From positions 1,054,001-1,118,000 of the forward strand of contig NC_088777.1 in the NCBI RefSeq assembly GCF_954871325.1: 64,000 bases of DNA. Reading direction: 5' to 3'. The stretch comes from Gordionus sp. m RMFG-2023. Its lineage: Eukaryota; Nematomorpha; Gordioida; Chordodea; Parachordodidae. The notes beneath the pieces are model-generated. The model did not search any database, was not told the DNA's origin, and saw nothing but the letters and a program-made list of their open reading frames with translations. This document shows positions 23,401 through 44,277 of this stretch, one piece after another; the first letter of the stretch is position 1, and every line of letters starts with the position of its first letter. A program made the translations under genes and the position numbers.

Positions 23401-26400
23401 CTTAATCCCATCATATATTTTTTTGAAACATACTATATTAATTTTTATACCCTCCTTCTTAACTTCATTTCCATCAATAAAAATTGGGATAGGCTTATCT
23501 TTCTCCTTTAAAATAATATACAGTATTGAATATCATAATATAATAGTTTGTACATCATACCATTTTTGATAGAGAAAATTTGCTAAAGTATATATTTTAT
23601 AAAACATATAGATATCTGCAAAAGGGTTCCCAAAACAGGTTTGATAGAAATTCATGACGCGCTAGGGATTCAAAGGTATTATTCACAAGTATTTTGGTGA
23701 ATTATTTATATTAATATTAAATATTGATTAAACCTATGGCACATATCGATTGGCACATTTACATATATTAGTTTGCCATAATAATCAGGTACATCGTTAA
23801 AGGGTACCCTAAAAATATTGTACCAGTTTTCCAATTAGTTTTTTAAGAAAAATCAGAAATTTGCCTTAATCAATGTTTAAACAAAATTATGAAATTCCTG
23901 GGTCGGCCTAGAAAGTTATTTTGCAAAATAATTTGCACAGGTAAAACCCGGCGCTGGTCAAACCTTTTAGCCCGACTCGCGGCTTTTTGAGCGAACTGAG
24001 CAAGATCCTCTATATCTGTTGCTCACCAACCTACACAATATTTGACGAAATTAGTTTTAAAAAATTTAAGGCTATAGCTTTATTATTTACTTTAAATATA
24101 ATCTCTTTTTATAAACAATTCAAATACATTATATATATATATTTTTTAGGATTCTGAGCAAACAATACGTATTTTTGCATAGATCACCAGATGATATTAA
24201 ATGGATTCTTGAAGGAACAAACATATTCTCCCCAAAAAGAGTTAATTATTATGAAGCTGGTAATCCCTCAACGTGGGATATAGCGAGAGCATATGGTTCA
24301 AAATTGAATGGGTACACTTTTGACAGAGTAGACAGTTCGGTATGATATGCGCAATATAATGTTTTTAAAAAAAATACTAAATAATATAATAACAGTGGTA
24401 CGTCATAATGAAGGGTGATGTGTCTATCAAAAAAATTTGCGGTCTTACCAATAACAATGGGGTCATATCTGACAAGTGTAACAGTTTTAATAATTATCAA
24501 TTCCAGTATTATGTTCCCGAAAGTGAACGAGTAAAATTTTTAATTAATTAATTAATTATTACCATTAATTAAAAATTTTATAGTATAATTATGATTTTAA
24601 TTATATATTTTTTTATTTTAGTATTTGAAGATTTCGCAAGAGAAGCGGGGTGTTTTATTGACCGAAACTTATGCGAATAGCGTGATCCTAAAAAATTTTC
24701 GTGGCATATTTTTCATTACCCAATTGTTCTATAAAAAGGGGAAAAAAAACTCTCCTAAAGATGGCATTCATAATTTGGTTACCGTTTTATCAAAATGTTC
24801 GGAATCAGAATTAACTTGTGGTATAATTCTCTAATATAAATCGATTATGATAGTGTTGTTGTTAACTCAATACTTCATCCAGAAAAAATATTATGCAAGG
24901 CCTGAAGATTTTGCTCATAGAAGGAACAAGGTTTTGAATATATATATTATCTGAATCTCGAGCCTTAGAATATAATTTTCTGGATAAAATATTGAGTTAG
25001 CAGTTTTAAAAAATCGGCTCGAAACGAGACGTTTAATAACACTAAATTATGATATGATATTTTTGCTTTATTTTAACTTTAGATTTAAAATTTTAAAATA
25101 AATTATTATTTGTTTGTCTACTAAATATATTTTTTTTTCCCCCTTGTAAAATAAATTTTAGTAATTTTTTTTTCTAATTACGTATTCTATAAGTATATTA
25201 TTATTATTATATATAAAATTTTTTTATAAAAAATAATAATATATTTAAAAAAAATATATTGATTAAATATAATACATATATATATCAGACATTTTCTTTT
25301 TATATTTTAACGATAGTTTCATCTGAAAAGGATTGCTGCATTACGAAAGATTACGAAGATGTTCCCGTGCCTTTAGAAAATAATAGTTTTTTTTTAAAAA
25401 AAATATATAAGGAATATGTTTTTTTTCCGTCGTGTTTTTTTTAACTTAAAATAATTGGGGATTTTTTTAAAAAAATTTTTAAAATCCGGTTTCACCGGAA
25501 ATGGATTCCATTATGTTTCGAAATACCTAACCACTTATGAATTTTAGATATGTAAATAAAAATCACAGAGGAAGGTTGTCTAAAGTTTCTGGAATGCGCT
25601 TCCTGTAAAATATATTTTTTTTAATTTAAAAAGGTCATGATCAAAAAATGATTTAAAGGACTGCTTTTATAGCCAGGGCGAATCGCGCAAGCCACGCAAA
25701 ATTTTACACTATAAATTACATAATCGAGCCGATAATATGTATAATTCACAAATATGTGAAATGATGAGATCGCGACTGGTGTTTAGGTATAATTTCATAA
25801 AAACTATTATCATTTGATGAATTAGCTATAATCTTTCAAGCGAATAATTTAGCATAGCTCGCGCGAATCGCGCTTACTACAAATGCAGTGTCACAATAAA
25901 TATATAGTAAATTATTTAAACATCAACATTTTTTGTTTTACCTATCATTTAAAAAATTGCAAATAATTTATAATTTTAATTCAATTATTAAAGCCAGATA
26001 TCTTGATGCCCAAGATTTGTGCTATTTAGTTAAATTCTACAAGACTTATAATGTGATTAATTTACAAACTTTCGGCGATACCTTAAAGTAAAATATAAAA
26101 GTTTATGTCTATTCTTATTCTATCGTCAACTCTGAGCGTTATCATATTTAAATTTACGCATCGTCGGTTGATTATTATAGAGATGACCCAGGCAAAACTG
26201 GCAGTATTTTGTTATTATTTTACCATAAAAAAATGATATTAAATAAGAAATAATTATAAATCAATCCTTTAGCTCAATCCATCACTTAAAAGGAAAATAC
26301 AGTGTAGTTTTCTACCTAAGATACTTAGGAGCTTCATATATTATGGAATATGTATCTTTTTTGGGTGAATCACCAAAACTAAAGTGGCTATAAAAAAAAT

Positions 26401-28153
26401 TGAATATAACTGAACTAAATATTACAATTTTAATATTTATTTATTATTTTTAAGTTATAAACAATATTCAATAAGAGAAATAATCAAAATTAGCACATTT
26501 CAAAATGTTCCCATTTTGAACAGATCGTTCATTTTTAAAATATAAAATACTTTTGCACACTTTAGGACCATTTAAAATTTTTTTTATAATCATTTTTATT
26601 AACGTTCCTTTTTTCATTTTTTGAACAAGAAGTAAAAGATAATATTTTAGAATTCATTTTACAACTTATTACCATGATGAAAAATATTAACCGTTTCTAC
26701 CTCTTATCCTCTTTATTCCAAGATAATATTTATCCTATAGATCGTTATTTGGCTTCTACTTAAAATAACTTTTATATCTAATATACAATTTGTGCAACAT
26801 TTATATTCATTGAGATAAATAAATTTTATTAAAAGCAAAAGAATGCGGATTTATTTTATATAATTTATATGTAAAGCATGGTTTTTTTGACAAAATTATA
26901 ACCAGAAATATTTTCGGAAGGATAAACATTACAAAAAATTATACACCAAAATTCAGGAAAGTTTAAAAATTCGAGTTAACATTGTTACATAGTCAGCCTC
27001 TAGTGTTTTAAGTCCGTAAATAATTTGTTAGAATAAGAGAGCGCTTTAAATTAGTTAAATTATAATTTAGCAATAGTTTATATATTTTTTTAAATTGAGT
27101 AGATTCTTAGGGGTAAGATCTTGACTCTAATCTCAATTAAGACCAAAGAAGAGAGTTAGAATATAATTTTTAATAATTAAGAGAGGGTATTATGCTTCAT
27201 CAATATATTTTATTGATTTAGAAATATCACTGGCTTTTGCTGAAAGACTCTCTCTTAAGGCTCAACCTTTAAAATAAATGTAAAGAGATAAATAAATAAA
27301 AGAAGAAATATAAGTTATTATGGTATACAGAATATTGTATTATTAATATCTTATTTTTCTTTTGAATTTGTAGAATTACATTTCCTATTTTTTTTTTATA
27401 AAAGGAATGTAAAATTGAGAAATTGCAATGGGCTTGTGGAGATAAAGTGGGTAGCTAAAATTGAAGCCAATTACAAGGATGGTAGAACCACTTTTGATCT
27501 ATTCACAGATGAAGAAATAAATACTATGATGCGATTGGAACACATAAAGGACTTCATTATAGAGACTAGCCAAGTTATTTAAATAATCGGCAAAATTTAT
27601 CTATCAATATTATTAATCAGATTGGTTAAGGTTTTCAATATTGTTATATATCATTATATATTACACTTACAAATTTTATTTCGCTTATTTCATATAGGTT
27701 GAATTCCAATTGCATAACCTTAATGTTAATTCCACAAGCAAATTTTCAATGATTGCGAATAACGATATGAATCTCACCACAACTACAATCATGGCTTCGG
27801 ATTATATGAAAGTATTATTAATAATAGCTTAAATTTAACTACTTTTATCCTAGTTAATGAACAATTATGAGTTCAATAATTTATATAATTAAATTAGCTA
27901 TTACAAAATTGTAATATTTATATGTAACAAATCTTAAATAATAAAAAACTACTGTTAGGTCACACTAACACAAAGAGAAAGAGGCGTTTTAGTGGAAGGA
28001 CAATTAGCTTATGATAAATTTGATACTAAATTTATAGATGGACACTTATTAATTAGAGCAGATTACCATGAATCCGAGTTGATGTCAAAAGATATAGGGA
28101 AATTAATTCCGGCACCCTATTTAGTGTGCTCCAAGATTCTTAAAAAATGTTAA
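16677..28153 (+). CDS. Multi-module secreted cysteine protein, single-gene model (20 exons)
   Basis: Twenty exons between a signal-peptide ATG at 16677 and a TAA at 28151-28153 join without a frame break into 863 residues. The chain is signal peptide, module I, proline-rich linker (21221-21385), module II, module III, acidic linker (25317-25385), module IV. Each module has exons A (phase 1 to 2), B (2 to 0), one or two C (0 to 0) and D (0 to 1), so each module is a symmetric phase 1-1 unit. No second signal peptide was found for modules II-IV, which favours one gene. Against this, in-frame stops follow modules I (20441), III (24832) and the acidic linker (25442) if their weak donors are not used, so three separate genes are possible. 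The family is not one I recognise; secretion is inferred from the first exon and the conserved cysteines. Confidence 0.55.
18526..18751. mobile_element. MITE of the CTAGTGTTGTTAAA family, copy 3 (intronic)
   Basis: It begins ATAGTGTTTGATAAAAGGC and ends GAGTTTAAAAACACTAA. It retains the family blocks CCAACTCAATGTCTTAAGCC and TTTGTTCCATCTATAA. Flanks TTCGCA (left) and TTTTGC (right) are only approximately alike. It lies between exons B and C of module I. Confidence 0.7.
19775..19942. mobile_element. MITE of the CTAGTGTTGTTAAA family, copy 4 (intronic)
   Basis: It starts CTAATGTTGTTAAAAAGCCC and ends CTTAACTACATTAA, flanked by TGAACA and TGAAAA, a 6-base duplication with one change. It lies between exons C and D of module I. 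Confidence 0.7.
20444..21220. other. Intron or intergenic stretch between module I and the proline-rich exon
   Basis: If modules II-III form a separate gene, its first exon should be here. The best candidate is an ATG reading MQLVTIFQDGCRYSYKLTFL then FLSQKI before a phase-1 GTAAAG donor near 20740, following TATAAAA near 20601. Its hydrophobic core is poor for a signal peptide, so I favour an intron of one long gene. Confidence 0.35.
21221..21385 (+). CDS. Proline-rich linker exon (phase 1-1)
   Basis: The exon, 165 bases, enters and leaves in phase 1. It encodes about five copies of an 8-residue unit based on PIEPEVAL (PIEPVVVP and PIEPEIAP variants), preceded by DSLAISEVAPAK and followed by PTMKPAMDNQTR. 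At DNA level this is a 24-base minisatellite, so linker length could vary between individuals. Such acidic proline repeats usually form extended, flexible spacers between folded domains; that role here is inferred. The acceptor follows ATATTTTAAG and the donor is G/GTAAAA. Confidence 0.7.
21480..22345 (+). CDS. Module II (exons A, B, C1, C2, D)
   Basis: Exons are 21480-21582, 21651-21786, 21849-21899, 21977-22093 and 22183-22345. Exon A reads DSSNICEKIKGDDWQTINSK; B contains YGDIMIKINGADIYNENQ and EKLEAVHWLKNQ; C is split into two exons, the first MKYFSGDDENPLHVKSN and the second holding LKICYFDYKDSERREKC; D reads AIEMSQTENGKILEKKF and ends FVFTMCPCP before a phase-1 GTAAAT donor. Five cysteines fall at the same places as in the other modules plus one extra in D. 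Internal introns are short (62-89 bases). The splice joint A to B gives PETFPKN across a GTATGA donor. The family is unknown; it is homologous to modules I, III and IV by motif order, cysteine placement and intron phase. Confidence 0.75.
22346..23611. other. Long intron between modules II and III
   Basis: About 1.27 kb of AT-rich DNA. It contains imperfect inverted segments around 22430-22660 (ATTTTTAGCGATTTAGAAC and its partner TTCTAAATCGCTTAAACAA with AAAATTGGGAATCT), suggesting an old inverted-repeat element. No exon motif was found. Confidence 0.4.
23612..24820 (+). CDS. Module III (exons A, B, C, D)
   Basis: Exons are 23612-23675, 24150-24339, 24396-24530 and 24622-24820. The short exon A reads HICKRVPKTGLIEIHDALGI; B contains ILSKQYVFLHRSPDDIKWIL and ARAYGSKLNGYTFDRVDSS; C reads WYVIMKGDVSIKKICGLTNN with a second cysteine in ISDKCNSF; D reads YLKISQEKRGVLLTETYANS then ends VTVLSKCSESELTC. 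Exon A is recognisable only because it keeps the xICxxV core and is the exact piece needed to carry the frame from phase 1 to phase 2. D leaves by a G/GTATAA donor; if unspliced, a TAA follows at 24832. Between A and B the intron has a GC-rich patch at 23940-24010. Function unknown. Confidence 0.7.
24850..25045. mobile_element. MITE of the CTAGTGTTGTTAAA family, copy 5, with 6-base duplication
   Basis: It runs from ATAGTGTTGTTGTTAACTC to CGTTTAATAACACTAA and is flanked by ATTATG at 24844-24849 and 25046-25051, a perfect 6-base duplication. It lies directly downstream of module III, in an intron under the single-gene model. Confidence 0.85.
25317..25444 (+). CDS. Acidic linker or C-terminal exon
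   Basis: It joins in phase 1 to module III and reads SSEKDCCITKDYEDVPVPLE then NN. Two outcomes are possible. With a weak phase-1 donor at 25386 (A/GTTTTT) it is a 69-base symmetric linker leading to module IV. Without it the frame continues SFFLKKIYKEYVFFPSCFF to a TAA at 25442-25444 and closes a module II-III protein. The acidic, proline-containing composition resembles the other linker, which is why I prefer the linker reading. Exon D of module III could also splice directly to module IV exon A in phase. Confidence 0.5.
25445..25993. other. Intron with two GC-rich GCGAATCGCGC blocks
   Basis: The motif GGCGAATCGCGC at 25678-25689 and CGCGCGAATCGCGC at 25860-25873 stand out from an AT desert. 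Each is close to its own reverse complement, and they are about 180 bases apart. They may be the ends of a small MITE-like element at about 25670-25885; target duplications were not found. Confidence 0.35.
25994..28153 (+). CDS. Module IV and C-terminus (exons A, B, C, D)
   Basis: Exons are 25994-26087, 27405-27573, 27698-27811 and 27959-28153. A reads ARYLDAQDLCYLVKFYKTYN; B contains LVEIKWVAKIEANYKDGRTT and DEEINTMMRLEHIKDFI; C reads VEFQLHNLNVNSTSKFSMIA and is the only C exon without the two cysteines; D reads VTLTQRERGVLVEGQLAYDK and ends APYLVCSKILKKC before TAA. Module B exons of I and IV align well (R-N-x-N-x-V...I...Y...T). The paired loss of both C cysteines is what would be expected if they bond with each other. 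A partial genomic copy of B-D lies at 63214-63812, with all three exons still open, which supports these exon limits. No signal peptide exon was found immediately upstream. Confidence 0.75.
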
Positions 28154-30705
28154 AGGGAGATATATATTATGATATTATTTATTATATTGGATTAATGGGA
28201 AATAAAAAATAAGATTATAATTATAAATTATAATATAAGGAGTAATTTATTTTTTCAAAATAGCCTTTATATTAATTATTTTCATTCAGGTTTCAGGGTG
28301 AATATTTTTTTAAAAATTAATTATTTGGGGTAAAATATGGGATAACAACTATTATATATAATCGATTGAATCATGGTTCAATTTTAAAAATTTAATTAAA
28401 TCGATTTAACCAATCCTTGTGACTGGAACATCTGGAATTTAATGATTTTTTACTTGGTAAGAGTGTAAATGTCTATAAAAGATTTTTGTTAATGTTTTTT
28501 TTTTGATGATTAACTTCGTAAGTTAAAATATTTAAATTTCATAATTTAATTGCGAATTTTTCAGGAAAACGAGGAAAAATTATGTAATTACTAAGATTGG
28601 GATACTAAATTGAGTCCATCATTCATTTATTGTAATTATTTATTTTCTCAGTTATTTTGCATCGGAATTGGATCCTTATTAAAGTAATTATTAATATTTA
28701 ACCATGAAAGAATGTTGAAATTGAGATTAATGAGAATATCCAGGAATTTTAAACTTATCTTAATTGATGTATTACAGAAAAGTAGTCCCAATTTAGTTTT
28801 CGTATACCTTCTTTACGATTATGCATACCTATTTTTCAAAGATGCGGTTAATTACCTCAGAAAAAATCCAATTAAAACAAGTGAAATGTGAATTACCTAT
28901 TAAGATCTATTTAGAGAAAACGTTAAAAATAGTTTGATGTGATTATAAGGCAAAATCCAATTAGAAAATATCGTGGGATTTTTGTATTTATCCAATAAAT
29001 TTAGCCTTAACTCTATCTTAAATCGCAACTGCCAATTCTTTAGAATAGGTAGAATATATATATATATCAGGTTAAATACATTAGTCCAGACGTATGCATT
29101 TGTACTCTGACATTACATGTCTAGAGGAATTACATTTGAAACATCATCGAACACCATTATCAAACTTCTTCGATTTTTCATTGGTATTAACTTGAGTAAC
29201 TTTCGGTAGTGATGCCTGGAATGGAATCTCCGATAAATAGCCGTATGAATATTATCTTTATTTTCTTACTTTTCTTGATTAACAAAATGGTAATTTTATT
29301 AAAAATGTTTTCAAAACAAAAGCCACCAAACTAAAACTTCTTGGAAAAACAAATAATTTACATAAAATAGTTATAAAATAAATAAAATTACGACAAATTC
29401 TTAAATTAAAAAAAATTGATTCCTTTCATGTATATATAAATATTTAATTATATATGTAGAAAAATTGCATCAAATATAAATAAATATCGGGAAGAAAAAA
29501 AACTTTAATTCTATGATATATAAAATTTTAATGTCCGGGTAAAATATAAGCATACCAAAAGACGGGAGTAAAAAAATTTTATTGCAATAAATTAGCTAGG
29601 GGTATATAATTTGTTTATATCACACTCTATATAAATACGATGTGATAAGCTGAATCAATTTCGAGAGGATATTTTTTTTTAATATACAATTTTCAATGTG
29701 AATATGGATAACATAACCTAAATGAGGTTTAAAATTAAATGATGCTATAAACATTAAAAACAAATTCATTAATGATAAGATTTCTTTCAATTTAATACGA
29801 CATCGATCATTTATAAAATAAATTATCATCATATAGTTAATTATCAATGGGACCAAGACAAATTTCAAAATAAAACCACCGAGTTATACATATATTATAT
29901 TTGAAAAATAAAATATAAAATTTAATAAAATAAAATATTTTAATTTCTTTTTATATATATTCCTAAATAATTTTTAAAAAAAATTCTAATTACATTTTCT
30001 TAGTTATAATCTGCTATATTTCAATAAATGAGTATATGATCATTAATTTATGGAAGTTATTATATGTTGAAAACATGAATTATTTAAACTGTTGTGAAAA
30101 AAATTAATTTTAAAAGACTAAAATATATATATAATTAATTATATCATCATGCGGTTGTAATATCATTGCGAATTTAAATTATCTTAAAACGGTTTGATTA
30201 AGCTGCAAATTTTTAAATAAACTTTAAATGCCTAGGAAAAACTCTAACTTGCTGTACTGCAAATGGAAATGGTAGGGGTAAAAATTATTTATATTATTCT
30301 TTTAATTAAGTTCTTATTTCTTTACGTATATTATAAATCTAAATAAAGAAATAAATAATAATTTTTAGCTACCCTGGCAAAATTAAAAATTATTTTTTAT
30401 CCCTTTTCTTTAATTTTTTATTAACTTTAATTACTTTCGTACCATAAATTTTAAATAAAATTAATTAACTTGTAACGTTTTTTGAACCTACCATGAAGGC
30501 TAAATAAATTAATTAATTTAGTTTCCTGACCTCACCATCAAGTCTTGATGAAATAAACTAATAATAGTAATGTATTTGTTTGATAAGTTTATATACTTGA
30601 TAAATAATAATATATTTAATCAAATTAAATATAATTGTTTTAAAAACGATAAATTAAAAAATTTTTATTTGAGAATTTTTCAAAAAAAAAATTAATTTTT
30701 AAATA
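28154..30705. other. AT-rich spacer, no gene seen
   Basis: The first 250 bases are shared with the segmental copy at 63813-64000. Beyond that no motif was recognised; an open minus-strand stretch at 29620-29868 is AT-driven and without features. Confidence 0.5.
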
Positions 30706-40346
<9,641 letters not shown>

Positions 40347-43270
40347 TTCCTATAAGATAAAGAGGATTTAGAAGATTTATTTAAAATAGGTAATTTATAT
40401 TATGGAATTTGTTCCCGAGGCAGAATGAGATCACTTTTTTTTTAATTAAAACTATTAAATGCAATAATTTTAATTTCATATGTCGTAATTATTATATTTT
40501 TATCATAAGAACCAGGGATTTTGAAACCCCCTTTTCCTAAATTAAAAATAAATTTATTCACTACCTCCTGGAATGTCTTAACTACTAACTACCTTCCCCC
40601 TTCAATTTAAATGAAGTTCTTGTATATCACCGGCTACAATCAAATAATAATATTACTACCCCTTTTCATGAAATCGTCGATTATAATACTAATCTTTTAA
40701 ATATAATTTTTCTAGGGTATAATTTAATTTTTGAAAACATTGTCACTTAGAAATAACTATTTACATCATTCTTTAAAATAAGTAGGTTCCGAAATTAATA
40801 TTAAATAATATATATTATTTTGCTTATAAATTTACAGATTAAATGACCTGATAAGATCATTTGTTTAATAACAAGGATTTCCTGGTAGGGAAAAACCATA
40901 GTGAATGTTCAACTTTCTTACGATAAAATTTTAATTTTATGTTATTAGATAGAATAAAAATAATTATATAAAAATATTGTTAGTTAAATAAACATTTAAT
41001 ATCTAAATTTTAATATATAAAATTTAAAACAAATTAAATTAACCAAAGCTTTAAACATTAGGAAAAATTTATTTAATGTTATAAATTAAATTAATAATAA
41101 AATAAGATGGCAAATAAACCAATAAAATTCTTTTAATATTATTATAAATTAATGCTCAATGTCATATAATCAATTTCTTTAGTGTAATTATAAATTAATA
41201 AAATACCAAAATGTAGATTAAAAACATATATATAATTTACCTTTTTAGGAGATGATCCCATAAAACTCCTACTGGCATTTAATATATATTAACGTAGACT
41301 TTTTTCCTCATATAAAGTAAACATTAAAATATCGTGTTCTTTAACACTATCTGATAAAATCCTTTGCTATAAAGTAGTATGGAATTGATAATCTAATATA
41401 TATATATATTAAATGATTAATTAAATGAAATATACTTGTTTGATAATTTTGTATAATAAAATTTGGTTATTATTTTTATATTTAATAGCTTTCAATATGG
41501 GTTTTTAATCTGGGCGAGGTTTTTTTTACGCTATACATGATTAAAACGTTTCACCCTCTAGTTGTGGGTGCAACAGTGTAATCATTTTAAATCAGCTACT
41601 ACAAATTTTTATCTTTAATTGTTAATGATATATTCTGTATCACCCAATACTTATATGTTTATCCAAATTGAATGGATTGTAATCTACCGTATCAAGAAAA
41701 GAATAAATCGTAAAATTTTTAAAATATTTTGGCTTAAAAATACTATAATTAATGATTAATATTACAAAATTTTCTTATTGATTGTTAATGATTAAAAAGC
41801 TACATCTCATAAATCTGTATTTGGCCAACTTGAAATTTGACATATTTATTAATGAATATTATTTCTATACAAAAAATAAAATTTGAGAGAAAAAATATTT
41901 AGATCATTTCTATTTTTTTATTTCCGGTTTTCCATTTCCGTTTTTTGACACATTCAAACTTTTTAACAATATTTCACATCATATAAAAGCATACCATTAT
42001 GTTAAATAAGCATTTAAATGACGTCCTCAATTATACCCAAAGATATCTAAAATAATAGAGCGCATTTTGTCTGCCCCATTTCTTCGACCTATAATGGCCT
42101 GTATCTCAGCTGCTGTTTGAAGTTGTATATACAAACTCTAGTAAAAAAAAATTAAGAAAAATCTTAATCTGGGTTTTATACTCATGTTGATTTATCAATG
42201 AAATTTATCCATATTTATATATATATAATTAGTAAAAATAGCATTCTTTATTAAATAATAAATATAATTAGGTTCGTTTTATGATAGATTTAATTCATTT
42301 ATATATTAATATAAAAAAAAATAATTTTGTCCATTTTTATAAGAAGAAGTTCGTAAAAGATTTTAAATTCATAAATAAATTTATTTTTGAAGATCCAAAA
42401 TATTATAAAATTATACTTTTTATATTCACATTATTCCAAATATAGTTATATTGAATCCATCATATTTCATATTCATTAATTTTGATTCTAAATTTATATT
42501 ATATAGTATTTATATCGAATTTTGCATTCAATCAAAGTATGTTATTGCTAATTATAATAAGGTATAATTTAGAAGAAAAATAAGCCAAGATAGGGTATTA
42601 AAGAATCTTTTATACTTTAATTCAAAGTATTCTTTTAAAATTTTTGATTTAACCTTTACAATTTAAAAATTGACACCGAACTATTGATCAGTTTTTAAAA
42701 TAAAGGGAGGAATTTAATAGCCAAAGACTAAAATACCTAACACTTTTATATATTCTGTAGTAATATGATATTTGTACAAATATAACATTAAATGTTATTT
42801 AATAATGTAATTTTTTTTACTCATTAATTTTTATTGGGAGTAATAAATATGAGCTGGCTTATTATATAAAAATCCAATTTATATTTACCTTGCAATAAGT
42901 AGCAATTGTTAAGTATTAATGCTAACCCTGAAGTGCTTCATTAGAAATCTAGAAAGTATGATCTTAACTTTATATCTGTTCAAACCTACTAAAATATTAT
43001 TTACAACTTATTTTAAATATTTGCGTGTAAAGTTTATTAAAATATTTTACAAGGTATAAATTTTTTTATATCGACTATTTGTATGACAACAAATGCGAAT
43101 AGCAAATTAAATTATTAGAGTGATAAGTCAATTATAAATGCAAAATTATATTTTAAGAAAAATAAATTTAAAACGCAATTTATATTATTTATGCAAACCT
43201 TTCATATATATTGAATATTTCTTTTAGAAATAATTGATTTGCTTAAAATATGAGTTACAAATGTTTTAAA
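40347..43270. other. AT-rich spacer with an old dispersed repeat
   Basis: About 41640-41840 shares blocks with about 945-1260. A block at 41545-41580 (TTTCACCCTCTAGTTGTGGG) and relatives elsewhere (for example near 61130) hint at another worn repeat. No gene was recognised. Confidence 0.4.
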
Positions 43271-43349
43271 CAGGGTTGTGCATCCGGTCAAATATGTTTC
43301 TGTCAATTGACTGAATTTGGCCGAACAATTGACTGATTTGCCAACCCTG
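43271..43349. mobile_element. Miniature hAT-A derivative
   Basis: Only 79 bases, from CAGGGTTGTGCATCCGGTC to GATTTGCCAACCCTG, with the same ends and GTCAATTGAC motifs as the 763-base element at 124-886. Flanks GTTTTAAA and GCTTAAAA agree at six of eight positions. Confidence 0.8.
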
Positions 43350-43904
43350 GCTTAAAAAGAAAATTAAATTAAATAGAATTTAAAAAAATATCTGGACTAA
43401 CTGAGGATATGAAACTGATGTAATTAGTTCAAATTATATTAAATACCAACCGAAAGAAGGTAAAAGCCTTCGTTTGGATTTTGGAAAATTTGACCCAGAA
43501 TTCAAACCGTAATAAATATTCCATTATCTAAACACGGAAAATTTTTCTAATTCATAGCAAACCTTTATATTTAATTTTATCTGTAAAAAAATTCAAGATT
43601 GTCTTAAGTATTTTCTTAACGAATCAAAATGGTTTTGAAATGTTAATAAAAAATAGCGAAGTCAATGAATTGTGATAAAACATCATTTTTAAATAGTCTC
43701 TTATATAGATTAAATGGCTCGGATTAAAGACAATTAAAGACACTCTCTCAAACGTCAATTCAGTTTTAATTTTTAAAATATCATCCAAATATTTTATTGC
43801 TTATTATTCGATAAAATAATATTATTTTGCATTAATTTTTCTATAGATCTTAATAAATCAAGTAAAATTTAATAAAATATTAATATTATATATTTCATAT
43901 ACAC
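43350..43904. other. AT-rich spacer, nothing seen
   Basis: No motif recognised on either strand. Confidence 0.5.
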
Positions 43905-44277
43905 TGTGTTTCAATTGAACTAACATCCTTTTTGATTTTAGAAATAATTTTCAATGTTTTCTGCCAAATTTGATCAAAATTTATCAACAGGGTTTAAAGT
44001 TATGCACATTCTACATTAGACAAACATAATCAAACTTTCTAACATGTAAAAATTTATTTTTTATATTTCATCAAGATTTACGATTCGACAAAAAAAGAGC
44101 ATAAAAAGATTAGCATTTAAAACTAATTTGAATCTAAGGTTATACTTCAAAGTTGATGTTCAAAATGACCGCCATTAGCATGAATACATGATCCAAGACG
44201 ATCTCGCCATTCATTGATTGCACCCATTAATTCCTTGATAAAACGATTAGGCAAGGCTTTTTGTAACGTTATGATAG
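43905..44277 (-). mobile_element. Mariner-like transposase C-terminal end
   Basis: On the minus strand 44277-44151 reads TIITLQKALPNRFIKELMGA then INEWRDRLGSCIHANGGHFE then HQL and a stop. The ending WRxRLxxCIxANGGHFEHxL is a hallmark C-terminus of a group of Tc1/mariner-superfamily transposases in animals. The 3' terminus appears to be TACACTGTGTTTCAATTGAA near 43911, resembling the inverted ends of that group. The upstream catalytic part and the other terminus were not found, so the element is truncated. Confidence 0.65.

Noticed and set aside
24249-24500. Minus-strand open frame of 83 codons
   Set aside because: It is the shadow of module III exons B and C on the + strand.
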